Assembly: GCF_038051925.1 (NCBI RefSeq)
Contig: NZ_CP150634.1
Coordinates: forward strand, 1,984,001 to 2,048,000
Length of the DNA stretch: 64,000 nucleotides
Source of the DNA: Methylotuvimicrobium sp. KM2
GTDB lineage: Bacteria; Pseudomonadota; Gammaproteobacteria; Methylococcales; Methylomonadaceae
Direction: 5' to 3'
Below the pieces are notes generated by a model that saw only the letters and a list, made by a program, of their open reading frames with translations, made no database searches and had not been told where the DNA came from. Both the position numbers and the translations under genes were made by a program. This document shows, in pieces, positions 1 to 9,027 of this stretch; position 1 is the first letter of the stretch, and every line of letters starts with the position of its first letter.

Positions 1-182
1 AGCTTAATGGTATCGAGCGCAATCGGTGTGCGTAACGTGATTTCAAGGACTTTGATGCCGCCTTCGGTCAATGCTTGCGCTAGAGGTACTGCGTCCTCGA
101 GGTTTTTGATGACCATGACGGGCATGACGGGCCCCGCATTCAGCACTGCAGAGGGGTGAAGTTTCCAATTGTTCTGTGTCAT
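1..182 (-). CDS. eda: 2-dehydro-3-deoxy-phosphogluconate (KDPG) aldolase, N-terminal part
   Basis: Cleaves KDPG to pyruvate and glyceraldehyde 3-phosphate, the last step of the Entner-Doudoroff branch. Only the first 60 codons are inside the window; the gene runs off the left edge. The translation begins MTQNNWKLHPSAVL and continues through PVMPVMVIKNLEDAVPLAQAL and GGIKVLEITLRT, which is the typical Eda start, with the conserved Glu of LEITLRT. The ATG at 182 lies 55 bp downstream of the edd stop on the same strand, so edd and eda probably form one transcript. In methanotrophs using the ribulose monophosphate cycle this pair provides one route of hexose phosphate cleavage (established knowledge). 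Confidence 0.9.
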   Translation of the reverse strand, partial: MTQNNWKLHPSAVLNAGPVMPVMVIKNLEDAVPLAQALTEGGIKVLEITLRTPIALDTIK

Positions 183-237
183 TTAAATTGAGTTTCCGAT
201 AGATTAGTTATGTGTTGTCAATCGATTGACAAGGCGG

Positions 238-2058
238 TTAGTCGTTGAGGAACACGTTGGTTGCCCCGGTTTCTGCCGAAGAGGCATTCAAGCGGAAACC
301 AGCAAACAATTCACGGCCCATGCCGTGATGGTGGTCTTTGGCGTGGTTTGCCGCCGGGCGGCGCGCATTGAATTCGGCATTGTCGACCAATACATTGATT
401 TCGCCGGTTTGTGCATTTAAACGAATCATATCACCATTACGAACTTTTGCTAGTGGGCCGCCGTCTGCGCATTCCGGACACATATGAATCGCCGAGGGAA
501 CTTTGCCTGAGGCGCCGGACATGCGTCCGTCTGTCACCAGAGCTACTTTGAACCCTTTGTCTTGTAATAAACCCAGCGGCGGAGTCAGTTTATGCAGTTC
601 CGGCATGCCGTTGGATTTCGGTCCTTGGAATCGTATGACCGCAATAAAATCTTTTTCCAGTTCACCGCGTTTGAAGGCATCCATTAGGTCATCTTGATCA
701 TCGAAGACAATGGCCGGTGCTTCGACGATTTGATGTTCTTCTTTAACGGCGGAAACTTTTGAAATGCCGCGTCCCAAATTACCGTGCATGACATGCAGGC
801 CACCGCTCTTGGCAAAAGGTTTTTCCACGGTAGACAATACTTCGGGGTCAAGCGAGGTTGCCGGGGAAGGCTCCCAAGTTAATTGGCCGTCGATGAGTTT
901 GGGCTCCTGAGTATAGTGTTGCATGCCCCGTTCGTCGGCGACAGTGATGATGTCTTCGTGCAGCAAGCCGTTGCGTAATAGCTCGCCGATCAACACACCC
1001 ATACCGCCGGCGGCTTGGAAATGATTTACATCGGCAGGGCCGTTCGGATAGATTTTGGCAATTAACGGCACTACTTTCGATAGATTATCGAAATCGTCCC
1101 AATTGATCACGATGCCCGCTGAGCGTGCGATGGCGACTAAATGCATCGTATGGTTCGTAGAACCGCCGGTGGCGAGCAGGCCGACGATGGCATTGACAAT
1201 GGCTTTTTCGTCGATGACATGACCGATGGGGCGGAAATCGTTGCCTAGTGCCGTGAATTTCAGTGCCTGCTTAGTAGCCGCTTTAGTCAGTTCGTCACGT
1301 AGCGGCGTGTAAGGATTGATGAATGAACTTCCGGGAAGGTGTAGGCCCATGATTTCAACCATCATTTGGTTGCTGTTCGCGGTACCGTAAAAAGTGCAAG
1401 TGCCGGGGCCGTGGTAGGCTTTCGATTCGGATTCAAGCAGTTCCTTGCGCCCGATTTTGCCTTCGGCGTATTTTTGGCGGGTGCGTGCTTTTTCTTTGTT
1501 GGTAATGCCGCTGGTCATTGGGCCGGCCGGCACGAATACGGCGGGAAGATGACCGAAGCTCAATGCGCCTATTAATAAGCCGGGTACGATTTTATCGCAA
1601 ACTCCCAAATATAGGGCGGCGTCGAACATGTTGTGGCTTAAGCTAATTGCGGTCGACATCGCTATGACGTCACGGCTGAACAATGAAAGCTCCATGCCGG
1701 GTTGGCCTTGCGTGACGCCGTCGCACATTGCAGGAACGCCTCCGGCAAATTGCGCGACGCCGCCGGCTTCTTTCGCTGCATCTTTGATTAGAGTGGGAAA
1801 ATCTTTATAAGGCTCGTGGGCCGATAGCATGTCGTTATATGCAGATACGATTGCGATATTGGCTTTTTGGTCGCCGGCTAGGTCTGCTTTTTCCGTAGCG
1901 GCACAAGCGGCGAAGCCATGCGCGAGATTGCCGCAGCCAAGCACCGAGCGATGAGGGCCTTTTTTGACCGCCGAATCAATTCTAGCTAAATATATGGCGC
2001 GGCTTTCACGGCTGCGTTCGATAATCTCTTCGGTAACTGAATTAAGAATAGGATGCAT
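238..2058 (-). CDS. edd: 6-phosphogluconate dehydratase
   Basis: Dehydrates 6-phosphogluconate to KDPG and is cytoplasmic. The 606 aa protein has the family's usual length. Visible signatures are [14 protein letters not shown] near residue 73, the iron-sulfur region with the CDKIVPG cysteine near residue 154, AGPMTSGI near 178 and [14 protein letters not shown] near 294; all are typical of the IlvD/Edd family and specifically of Edd. It is transcribed ahead of eda, with 55 bp between them. A perfect 19-bp palindrome lies 53 bp upstream of its start and may be an operator. Nothing looks damaged. Confidence 0.96.
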   Translation of the reverse strand: MHPILNSVTEEIIERSRESRAIYLARIDSAVKKGPHRSVLGCGNLAHGFAACAATEKADLAGDQKANIAIVSAYNDMLSAHEPYKDFPTLIKDAAKEAGGVAQFAGGVPAMCDGVTQGQPGMELSLFSRDVIAMSTAISLSHNMFDAALYLGVCDKIVPGLLIGALSFGHLPAVFVPAGPMTSGITNKEKARTRQKYAEGKIGRKELLESESKAYHGPGTCTFYGTANSNQMMVEIMGLHLPGSSFINPYTPLRDELTKAATKQALKFTALGNDFRPIGHVIDEKAIVNAIVGLLATGGSTNHTMHLVAIARSAGIVINWDDFDNLSKVVPLIAKIYPNGPADVNHFQAAGGMGVLIGELLRNGLLHEDIITVADERGMQHYTQEPKLIDGQLTWEPSPATSLDPEVLSTVEKPFAKSGGLHVMHGNLGRGISKVSAVKEEHQIVEAPAIVFDDQDDLMDAFKRGELEKDFIAVIRFQGPKSNGMPELHKLTPPLGLLQDKGFKVALVTDGRMSGASGKVPSAIHMCPECADGGPLAKVRNGDMIRLNAQTGEINVLVDNAEFNARRPAANHAKDHHHGMGRELFAGFRLNASSAETGATNVFLND

Positions 2059-2111
2059 TTTATCTTCCTGCTGTTGGAGGTCGCGTATGAATCGCCAATT
2101 ATCATCAACGA

Positions 2112-2130
2112 TGATAAAGAGTCTTTATCA
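2112..2130. promoter_or_regulatory. Perfect 19-bp palindrome upstream of edd
   Basis: TGATAAAGA-G-TCTTTATCA is a perfect 9+1+9 dyad whose nearer edge is 53 bp upstream of the edd start codon, a usual place for a repressor operator. It does not fit the HexR consensus known for edd genes (TGTAATTAAATTACA). The regulator is unknown, and binding is inferred only from symmetry and position. Confidence 0.45.
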
Positions 2131-2586
2131 CTTCGCTCGAAAAGTGACTGCCGTTAAGTTATCGTGTCTTGGGAATGGCGTCGGTAACTTTGTCGGATAA
2201 GACTAAGTCGCGTTGTTTTAAAGTTTTTTGCGATTGCATAAGCGATAAGGTAAAAGTGTTATTTAGCAGAAGGCGATTGAGTTATTGTTCTATCACTTTA
2301 AGCAAATATTGGGCCGGTAGAATAATTTTGTAAGCCTTTGTTTTTTATGTATTCTTGTTTCGCACTCGCTTGTGTCTAAATCATTGGAAGGGCGAATTTA
2401 GGCTGTAATTATACATCTAAACCGGTGCTTGCACCAAAATAGCCAAAAATCGTCCAGGCGTACGTGCCGGATGGTGTAGGTAGGGAAGCTGGAATCAATG
2501 ACAGATTTTAAACTTTATCGATGTCGGGTACAATTGCCGGCCTTTGTTGATCCGGTATCGGAAATGGCGCTTAGAGGAAATCATAA
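2131..2586. other. Intergenic region between divergent edd and purE
   Basis: About 450 bp between divergent genes with no convincing reading frame or RNA. A possible purE promoter -10 hexamer (TACAAT, 2529-2534) has no good -35 partner. The purE ribosome binding site is AGAGGA just before 2580. Confidence 0.4.
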
Positions 2587-3081
2587 ATGACTGTTTTAGT
2601 TGGAATCATTATGGGGTCGACTTCCGATTGGGAGACGATGCGGTTTGCGACCGAAAAGCTTGAGCAGTTTGGTATTGCTCATGAAGTTGAAGTCGTCTCC
2701 GCGCATCGAACGCCGGATAAATTATTTGCTTATGCCGATGCTGCGGAAAGCAGAGGATTGGAGGTGATCATCGCCGGCGCCGGCGGCGCGGCGCATTTAC
2801 CGGGTATGGTCGCTGCAAAAACGGCGGTTCCGGTATTGGGCGTGCCGATCCAATCCAAAGCGCTCAACGGCATGGATTCTTTATTGTCGATTGTGCAAAT
2901 GCCGGCCGGTATTCCGGTCGGAACACTAGCCATCGGAAAGGCGGGAGCGATTAATGCGGCGTTGCTGGCGGCGGCAATAGTCGGTAATAAATATCCGGAA
3001 TACCGGGAAGTTTTACAGCTATTTAGACAACAGCAGACTGATTCTGTATTGGCGAATGCCGATCCGAGGAGTGTTGAATAA
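2587..3081 (+). CDS. purE: N5-carboxyaminoimidazole ribonucleotide mutase
   Basis: Moves the carboxyl group of N5-CAIR to carbon 4 to give CAIR, the sixth step of purine synthesis. The 164 aa length is normal for class I PurE. Conserved elements are MGSTSDW near residue 9, the SAHRTP motif near residue 39 carrying the catalytic His, and [12 protein letters not shown] near 63. AGAGGA precedes the ATG. The stop overlaps the purK start by one base (TAATG), so the two are translationally coupled, matching the two-step PurK/PurE route. Confidence 0.97.
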   Translation: MTVLVGIIMGSTSDWETMRFATEKLEQFGIAHEVEVVSAHRTPDKLFAYADAAESRGLEVIIAGAGGAAHLPGMVAAKTAVPVLGVPIQSKALNGMDSLLSIVQMPAGIPVGTLAIGKAGAINAALLAAAIVGNKYPEYREVLQLFRQQQTDSVLANADPRSVE

Positions 3082-4175
3082 TGATAATTGGTATCTTGGG
3101 CGGCGGGCAATTGGCAAGAATGCTGGCATTGGCGGGAAAACCCTTGGGCTTGCAATTCATGTTTTTGGATCCGGCGGACGAGGCTTGTGCGAGCGAATTA
3201 GGCGAGCATTTGCAAGGTGACTATACGGATCGTACTCTATTGACGCAAATGGCCGAACGCTGCGATGTAGTGACTTACGAATTCGAAAACGTTCCGGTCG
3301 ATATTATCGATTTTATTGCGGAAAAAACGCCTGTTTACCCGTCGGCTAAGGCCTTGGCGGTAGGCCAGGACCGCTTGACCGAAAAGGATTTTTTTCGAGA
3401 GCTGGGTATTCCGACCGCGCCTTATTATGCTGTCGATAGTTTCGAGCGCTTGCAAGAAGTTATGCCGGAAATTGGGTGGCCGGCGATTTTGAAGACTCGA
3501 AGATTTGGCTATGACGGGAAAGGTCAAGCCATTTCGCGTTCTGCGGCCGATTTACAGGAAGCTTGGCGGGAACTGGAAGGATCGCCGGTCATTGTCGAAG
3601 GTTTCGTGCCGTTTCGCCGAGAGGTTTCTATCATCGCCGCGCGCAATGTTTCAGGAGCTATCGTTTATTATCCCTTATCGGAAAATCAGCATCGAGGCGG
3701 TATTCTTCGTTTGGCCAAGAGCTGCGATAACGATCCGTTGCAATCCCAAGCAGAGTCGATGATAGCAAGATTGTTGGAAGCCTTGAATTATGTTGGAGTA
3801 CTGGCTCTAGAGTTGTTCGATCTCGACGGGCATCTAGTCGCTAACGAATTTGCACCGCGCGTACATAATTCGGGTCATTGGACGATCGAAGGCTCTGAAA
3901 CCAGCCAATTTGAAAATCATTTGAGAGCGATACTCGATCAGCCCTTGGGCAACACCAAGACACGCGGTTTTGCCGCAATGCAAAACTTTATAGGCGGCGT
4001 GCCGAGCCTGAAAGAGGTGTTGGCTCTGTCCGAAGTTCACATGCATTTATATAATAAGACGCCAAGAAAAGGCCGTAAAGTCGCGCATGCCACAATCAGA
4101 TCGGATACTCCGGAAGCTTTATCCGGGCGGATAGCTGCGTTGGCAAAGCTGGCCGAGCAGACCGACGATTCTTGA
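3081..4175 (+). CDS. purK: N5-carboxyaminoimidazole ribonucleotide synthase
   Basis: ATP-grasp enzyme that carboxylates AIR with bicarbonate to N5-CAIR, the substrate of PurE. The 364 aa protein has the usual layout: an N-terminal Rossmann-like segment ([15 protein letters not shown]), a central ATP-grasp domain with ILKTRRFGYDGKGQ near residue 139, and the metal and phosphate binding segment NEFAPRVHNSGHWTIEG near 251. It overlaps purE by one base. The 82 bp downstream contain no obvious terminator. Confidence 0.97.
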   Translation: MIIGILGGGQLARMLALAGKPLGLQFMFLDPADEACASELGEHLQGDYTDRTLLTQMAERCDVVTYEFENVPVDIIDFIAEKTPVYPSAKALAVGQDRLTEKDFFRELGIPTAPYYAVDSFERLQEVMPEIGWPAILKTRRFGYDGKGQAISRSAADLQEAWRELEGSPVIVEGFVPFRREVSIIAARNVSGAIVYYPLSENQHRGGILRLAKSCDNDPLQSQAESMIARLLEALNYVGVLALELFDLDGHLVANEFAPRVHNSGHWTIEGSETSQFENHLRAILDQPLGNTKTRGFAAMQNFIGGVPSLKEVLALSEVHMHLYNKTPRKGRKVAHATIRSDTPEALSGRIAALAKLAEQTDDS

Positions 4176-4257
4176 AAGCAGGCTTCCGGCATCCGTTTCT
4201 GGACCCCGTCCTTATTTATAGGATAGACTGACGGGATTATTTTTTTAGATCTTGATT

Positions 4258-5013
4258 ATGACTTACTGTATCGCCGCTTCACTCAATGAAGGTCTCGTTT
4301 TGGTGTCCGATTCAAGGACCAATGCCGGGATCGATAATGTCAGCACTTATGGGAAAATGCATGCGTTCGATACGAATGCCGATCGCAAAATCGTTTTGTT
4401 GAGCGCGGGTAATTTGGCAACGACGCAGGCCGTTTTAGAGCAGTTGAAGCGCGATAAGCTCAAGGATGCCAAGGTTAACATTAATTCTGTGGACTATTTG
4501 TCGGATGCGGCCAATTACCTCGGTCAAGTTAGTCTCGAAAAACAAAAACAGCATCTCGATACCGAAGGGCAATCGGCGTTCAATCCGTCCGCCACGTTTA
4601 TTATTGCCGGTCAAATCGGTAATGAGCCGCCGGGGGCTTATATGGTCTATGCCGAAGGCAATAGCATTACAACTTCTCCGCATACTCCGTTCCTGCAAAT
4701 CGGCGAAATTAAATACGGTAAACCGGTGTTGGATCGTTTTTTGAAGCTCGATACGCCATTGGACGAAGCCGCGCGCTGCTGCTTGGTCTCGATGGATTCG
4801 ACGATACGCAGTAATGCCAGCGTCGGACCGCCGGTCGAGATGTTGATTTATCGTAAGGATAGCTTCCGTCTGGATGAGTACTATTGTTTCGAGGCTGAAA
4901 ATCCTTATATGGTTAATCTAAGAAAAAGTTGGGAAAGTACGTTGCGTGATGCCTTTGCGAAGTTGCCGCCCTTAATGCCGCAGTACGCTAAGCCATTGGA
5001 GCCCGATCTTTGA
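4258..5013 (+). CDS. Anbu-type proteasome-like peptidase
   Basis: Member of the bacterial Anbu (ancestral beta subunit) branch of the proteasome fold, an Ntn hydrolase. The most upstream start would be TTG at 4252, but ATG at 4258 gives MTYCIAASL, placing Thr directly after the initiator Met, as needed for an N-terminal Thr nucleophile; I chose that start (251 aa). SDSRTNAG near residue 17 and YGKMHAF near residue 30 match the family's active-site surroundings. In many genomes Anbu sits with a transglutaminase-like protein, an alpha-E protein and an ATP-grasp protein; none of these is adjacent here. The substrate is unknown. Confidence 0.85.
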   Translation: MTYCIAASLNEGLVLVSDSRTNAGIDNVSTYGKMHAFDTNADRKIVLLSAGNLATTQAVLEQLKRDKLKDAKVNINSVDYLSDAANYLGQVSLEKQKQHLDTEGQSAFNPSATFIIAGQIGNEPPGAYMVYAEGNSITTSPHTPFLQIGEIKYGKPVLDRFLKLDTPLDEAARCCLVSMDSTIRSNASVGPPVEMLIYRKDSFRLDEYYCFEAENPYMVNLRKSWESTLRDAFAKLPPLMPQYAKPLEPDL

Positions 5014-5039
5014 GTCGTATTTATTTACGCCTCTATCGT

Positions 5040-5200
5040 TCTCATCCTCCAGAGCTCGCCGTTATACACAAGTAATGTCATGCGTAACACACACGAGCTT
5101 CGATAAAAACCATGGTTACCAAGCGTTAATGGCTCCGATAGTCGCGACGAAGGCGTCGCTCCCACAGAGAGCGGCGGATGCTATGTGGGGGCAATCCTAG
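5040..5200. repeat. Dispersed repeat, family E
   Basis: Contains CGCCGTTATACACAAGTA near 5058 and GTCGCGACGAAGGCGTCGCT at 5141. Related copies occur near 41520-41815, 56005-56140 and, inverted, 61690-61935. There is no reading frame. It lies between convergent genes. Confidence 0.75.
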
Positions 5201-5202
5201 TC

Positions 5203-6438
5203 TTATCGCCACCGACGTCCTAAGGGTCTTGCTACTGCCGCTTCCCACCAATTTAATTCGCGTACGATCGGATTTTGACAGTATTCATAACCGCTGTATT
5301 CGATGCCTTTAAATATCTCTTTCTGTAACCAGGCATAGGCTTCCGGCGATTCGCTTTTCAATCGCTGCGGAATCAAAATATACTGACTAATCAGTTCTGC
5401 AAGTTTTTCATTGATTTTGCCGTTATAACGGCCGTCATTGACTTCCCATAGAAATTCAAAGGCGTCGAACCAGCGCGATGGCCATAACGCTAAATCAGCA
5501 TCCTTGATCATATGCATATAGACGATATCGGTCGAGAGTTTGCGATACCAAAAGAAAAAATACAGCGATTCATGTCCGTCCCAAAAATGAAAGTTGTCGA
5601 TCACATGAGCCAGTTCATGCACGATCAACGGAATTCTAAAATCTACTAGATATTTCAGCCCGATATCCTTATAAAACTGACCCTCTTTGGCTTTATCGAA
5701 ATTCTTGATCGTGAAAACAATGCGATTAGTGCCGCTGTACACCTGAGCGACGACTTGGTTAATAAAACCGACGCCTGGAATGATAGTTAGGGGGTGGGTG
5801 TTGTCCGCCCAAACTTGGCTTTCGGTGTCGTCCGGAAATGCGTCGAGGATCAATCGCCGAGTTTTTTCCGGGATGTTAGCGTTAACGAATACGTTATCGA
5901 GATCCCTGATTGGCTTGGCTTTGACGATGAGGTCGCGCATGAACGGCGGAATCTTTCTTAGGCCTTTTTCAAATGCATATAAATGATCGGCTTCAAAACG
6001 CGGCAGGCGGTAATGGTTACTATGCTTGATTGCGGTTTTGGTGTCGTAAAACAGCGCTAAAACGCGAAGCGCATTTTCTTTATCATCCCAATAACCTTCC
6101 AGAATACATAACTCGTACTGGCTTTGATTACGGCAATTTTTCTTGATTTGCTTTAGGTCGTCGAGGTGATCGGGGTGGGTGTGTTGGGTTAGGAAAGCGA
6201 CTGCCGCTTGCCGGAGTCCTGGGTTATCGTTTTCGTAATGGTGAATGATTTCATTAAGTCGCTCGATCGTCAAATAGCCGGATTCGCTTGTGGTGCATAA
6301 TAATTCGGAGTCCTGGGAAAGTGTGAAGAAGCGGTTTTGGAAAAGGCCGCTAAACGTTGGTTCTTGCGCCGATGCCTGTAGATGCATGGCGGTCAGCAGA
6401 ATGAGCCCCATAATTCTTAAATTCGGCAGTTTAATCAT
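5203..6438 (-). CDS. Secreted protein with HExxH zinc-metallopeptidase motif
   Basis: Function not recognised. The ATG at 6438 gives a 411 aa protein with a signal peptide (MIKLPNLR, hydrophobic GLILLTAM, probable cleavage after ASA), so it is probably periplasmic or exported. HELAHVIDNFHF near residue 274 is an HExxH zinc-binding motif preceded by a hydrophobic stretch, as in zincin peptidases; a third ligand cannot be assigned by eye. Four Cys residues in the N-terminal half could form disulfides. A TTG at 6459 would extend it by 7 residues and has an AGGA sequence upstream. The first codons derive from a dispersed repeat of family A, so the present translation start arose within repeat sequence. 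Peptidase activity is inferred from one motif. Confidence 0.7.
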   Translation of the reverse strand: MIKLPNLRIMGLILLTAMHLQASAQEPTFSGLFQNRFFTLSQDSELLCTTSESGYLTIERLNEIIHHYENDNPGLRQAAVAFLTQHTHPDHLDDLKQIKKNCRNQSQYELCILEGYWDDKENALRVLALFYDTKTAIKHSNHYRLPRFEADHLYAFEKGLRKIPPFMRDLIVKAKPIRDLDNVFVNANIPEKTRRLILDAFPDDTESQVWADNTHPLTIIPGVGFINQVVAQVYSGTNRIVFTIKNFDKAKEGQFYKDIGLKYLVDFRIPLIVHELAHVIDNFHFWDGHESLYFFFWYRKLSTDIVYMHMIKDADLALWPSRWFDAFEFLWEVNDGRYNGKINEKLAELISQYILIPQRLKSESPEAYAWLQKEIFKGIEYSGYEYCQNPIVRELNWWEAAVARPLGRRWR

Positions 6439-6565
6439 GAGGCACAAGATGTCTTTCAATTGCTTATCCTAAAATTTTGAATAATCTTTTAGTGAAGCAA
6501 AAATGATTTGCATAGGCGGAATAAGCTATCGAATTAACTTCCTTGAATTCAACTATTAACGGGAA
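6405..6565. repeat. Dispersed repeat, family A, diverged copy
   Basis: AAATTCGGCAGTTTAATCATGA near 6420, followed by AAGCTATCGAATTAACTTCC near 6523, matches the start and middle of the family A copies at 17655, 22425 and 28288. It overlaps the 5' end of the HExxH gene on the opposite strand. Confidence 0.65.
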
Positions 6566-6622
6566 CATAGCCTTTTTTAAGGTTTATGTTTCAGGGTTCG
6601 TAATAGAAATACTTTGATAAAA

Positions 6623-7501
6623 TCATCGAGCGGTTTGTTCCTTAACCTTAATCAAAATATTCACGCGTCGATTCATTTCCCTACCTTCAGGGGTGTCGTT
6701 GTCGGCAATCGGTTGCGTGTCTGCGTAAGTCACTGCGCGCATTCGAGCGCTCTCGAGGCCTTGTGTCGTCAAGTAGTGCAAAACACTTGTGGCTCTCGCT
6801 GCGCCTAATTCCCAGTTTGACGGAAATTGAACGGTTTTAATCGGACGATCATCGGTATGACCTTCGATGAAAATCAATCCGACAGCCTGTTGTAACAGAG
6901 GTACTAGATCGTCTAGTAAATGTTTGCCTGGGTCGGTCAGGTTGGCTTGCGATGACTCGAATAAAATATTGTCTTGGATTTCCAGTTGTGCATAATCCTC
7001 TGTTACCTTGATCGCTACCGACTTATCCAAGCCCATTTGTTCTAGTTTTTCCGATAATTTTGAGTGTAGTGTTTCCTGTGGCGTTGTTTCCGGGCTGGGT
7101 ATTAAAAAAGCTTCTTCCGGTTCAGTGTTGGGTGTTATTTTGTCGCTCACAATCGGCTCCTCCGGTGTTTCAGTCGAAGGGCTGGGAGGCTCTCTATGTG
7201 GTTCGTCAGCCGGTTCGGGCTTTGTTCTGATAGTTGGAGGCGGTTCTTTGATAACCCGTTCGGTTTTAGGTAAGTCCGATTTAGGTTTTTTAATCGGTTG
7301 GGGGGTAACGATCAATACCTTCGGTTCGGTCTCAATAGAAAAATCGCTGAGTGCTATGAGCGTAATGATGAACATTAGAATCAATACGAATACGTCGAGA
7401 TAGCTGATGAGCCAGTTTTGATTTCCCGGCTTATGACTATCTTCCATTAATTCTTCAAATGTTTGCGAAGACTGCAGTTTGAAAAAAGGGTCTTTATTCA
7501 T
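6623..7501 (-). CDS. MotB/OmpA-family stator-type protein
   Basis: Partner of the MotA-like protein encoded just upstream. Residues 1-28 are cytoplasmic, a single membrane helix begins at NWLISYLDVFVLILMF and carries Asp36, the position of the proton-binding Asp of MotB. A Pro- and Glu-rich linker follows (about 60-140), then a C-terminal OmpA-like peptidoglycan-binding domain with FIEGHTDDRPI, NWELGAARA and ENRRVNILI-type motifs. The start overlaps the motA-like stop by 8 bp. No flagellar genes are nearby, so this may be a stator for another machine or an orphan flagellar set; I give no symbol for that reason. Length (292 aa) is normal. Confidence 0.82.
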   Translation of the reverse strand: MNKDPFFKLQSSQTFEELMEDSHKPGNQNWLISYLDVFVLILMFIITLIALSDFSIETEPKVLIVTPQPIKKPKSDLPKTERVIKEPPPTIRTKPEPADEPHREPPSPSTETPEEPIVSDKITPNTEPEEAFLIPSPETTPQETLHSKLSEKLEQMGLDKSVAIKVTEDYAQLEIQDNILFESSQANLTDPGKHLLDDLVPLLQQAVGLIFIEGHTDDRPIKTVQFPSNWELGAARATSVLHYLTTQGLESARMRAVTYADTQPIADNDTPEGREMNRRVNILIKVKEQTAR

Positions 7502-8321
7502 CGATTTTCAGTTCATTGTCATAATGAGCAATAAATGATTTGAGCGTTTCTCGAACAAACGAAGGGCTGCGATTGTCGGCGATTAACGTGATGCCCTCCA
7601 TGACCATGCTCATAATCATTACGCGATGTTCGGTGCGTCTTTCTAGTTTGATTGCGATCGGGGTAAAAACGAGATTGGCTAGTATCAAGCCGTAAAATGT
7701 CGTGATTAGAGAAACCCCCATATTGAAGGTGATGGCGCCAATATCCCTCATGTCGATGATTTGCAGCATGTTAATCAAGCCGATCAATGTGCCGAGCATG
7801 CCGAAGGCCGGTGCAAAGGCTGCCATGCTGTGGAAAATATTGGCTTCAGCTTTTTCTTTGGCTTTCAGTCGAGCGATCCGCCATTTTAATAACGATAATA
7901 TATCATCGACAGGCGTTTGATCGACAACCAGTTGAAAGCCTGTTTTCAGATAAGGGTTATTGATCGTATCGATAATGTTTTCAATGGCTAAGAAGTTTCG
8001 TGTGAACCACATTTTCGAAACATTGATGATTTCATCGGCTTCATGTTGAGGGTTCAAGCTTTCATAAAGAAAAATCAGTTTGACCGATTTTAATCCATTA
8101 ATGATATCTCTTAAGGGGTAGCTCAACAGTACCGAAGCAATCGTGCCGACGATGACAATAAAAAGTCCTGTCCAATTCATGAATGACTTGGAGTCATTGG
8201 CTGCATAAAGACCGATAAATAAGCACAGCACTATGCCGCATAAAAAGCCTAGACCAGTCGAGTAATTTAGTTTCTTTTTGGTATTCTGAAAAGTGTGGTT
8301 TAGCAAGTTGCTTTTTTTCAT
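7494..8321 (-). CDS. MotA/PomA-type proton or sodium channel subunit
   Basis: 275 aa membrane protein with four predicted helices: about 27-48, 52-70, and two near 170-190 and 200-222. The segment AAFAPAFGMLGTLIGLI near residue 163 contains the conserved Pro-Gly region of the MotA/TolQ/ExbB superfamily, and GVSLITTFYGLILANLVFTPI near 197 matches the last helix. The large cytoplasmic loop between helices 2 and 3 is of MotA type, not TolQ type. It overlaps the MotB-like gene and is first in a two-gene operon. The upstream 700 bp consists largely of repeats. Confidence 0.82.
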   Translation of the reverse strand: MKKSNLLNHTFQNTKKKLNYSTGLGFLCGIVLCLFIGLYAANDSKSFMNWTGLFIVIVGTIASVLLSYPLRDIINGLKSVKLIFLYESLNPQHEADEIINVSKMWFTRNFLAIENIIDTINNPYLKTGFQLVVDQTPVDDILSLLKWRIARLKAKEKAEANIFHSMAAFAPAFGMLGTLIGLINMLQIIDMRDIGAITFNMGVSLITTFYGLILANLVFTPIAIKLERRTEHRVMIMSMVMEGITLIADNRSPSFVRETLKSFIAHYDNELKIDE

Positions 8322-9027
8322 CGGCTTATTTTAGGCAATGCTATGCAAATGGTTTAAGGAAAAAAGGGACTTTGCGAAATGCTGAATTAAACATTCGAAG
8401 CTATTTGTCGTCTCTGGTCGGATTGGTTTCAGTATTGATTATAAATCAAGGCCCTCCATAGATAGGGAAGTTATTTACGCAAAAGTGCTTATGCTGAATA
8501 ATTACAAACATTCGCTCATTGTAACTATTCAGTCCCCTGGAAATAAGCATTCCCACGCTCTGCTTCACTGCCATTAAGTTAAGCCTTTTCTGGTTCCCAC
8601 GGTCCTCCGTGGGAATCCGTACCTTGGCTGTCGAAACCAGATCGGTATGCGTTCCCACGCTGGAGCGATGGGAACGAGGAAAAATCTCCCCCAGCCACTC
8701 TTTTTCAAAGAGGGGAGAAAACTCCAAGGATCTTAACTTAATGGCATTGACGCTCTGCGTGGGAATGCTTGAGTACCGCTGCTCATTAGGTTATGAAATT
8801 TTGGCAGCGCTTGGTTAGGAAATATTCCTTTAAGTAGGTTGGGCGGATGATCCAAGCAATCAGTAAAGACAATTGTCATATGAATTGAAATATAATATCG
8901 ATTTTGGCACACTAGAGTAAAAAAGAAATCGGATGTTTCTTTTTTACATGTCTATCGAACGAGCCTAGGTAAAATTAGGGTTTTCTCATCCTATTTGGTT
9001 TTATATTACTTTTAACGAATTATTAAT
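8322..9027. repeat. Repeat-rich intergenic region, family D hairpins
   Basis: Holds GTAACTATTCAGTCCCC-type sequence near 8519, followed by several hairpin units around GTTCCCACGCT and CCGTGGGAA between 8545 and 8765. The same block recurs at 33577-33725, 34077-34196, 41850-41935 and 61395-61495. Short open frames here are products of the repeats. The last 200 bp before 9028 are AT-rich and presumably carry the promoter of the response regulator gene. Confidence 0.7.

Noticed and set aside
1628..2200. Short plus-strand frames opposite edd
   Set aside because: They are shadows of the edd coding sequence with no start signals or conserved features.
8446..8818. Overlapping open frames of 93 and 69 codons on opposite strands
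   Set aside because: Both run through family D hairpin repeats, and their peptides are translations of the repeat.
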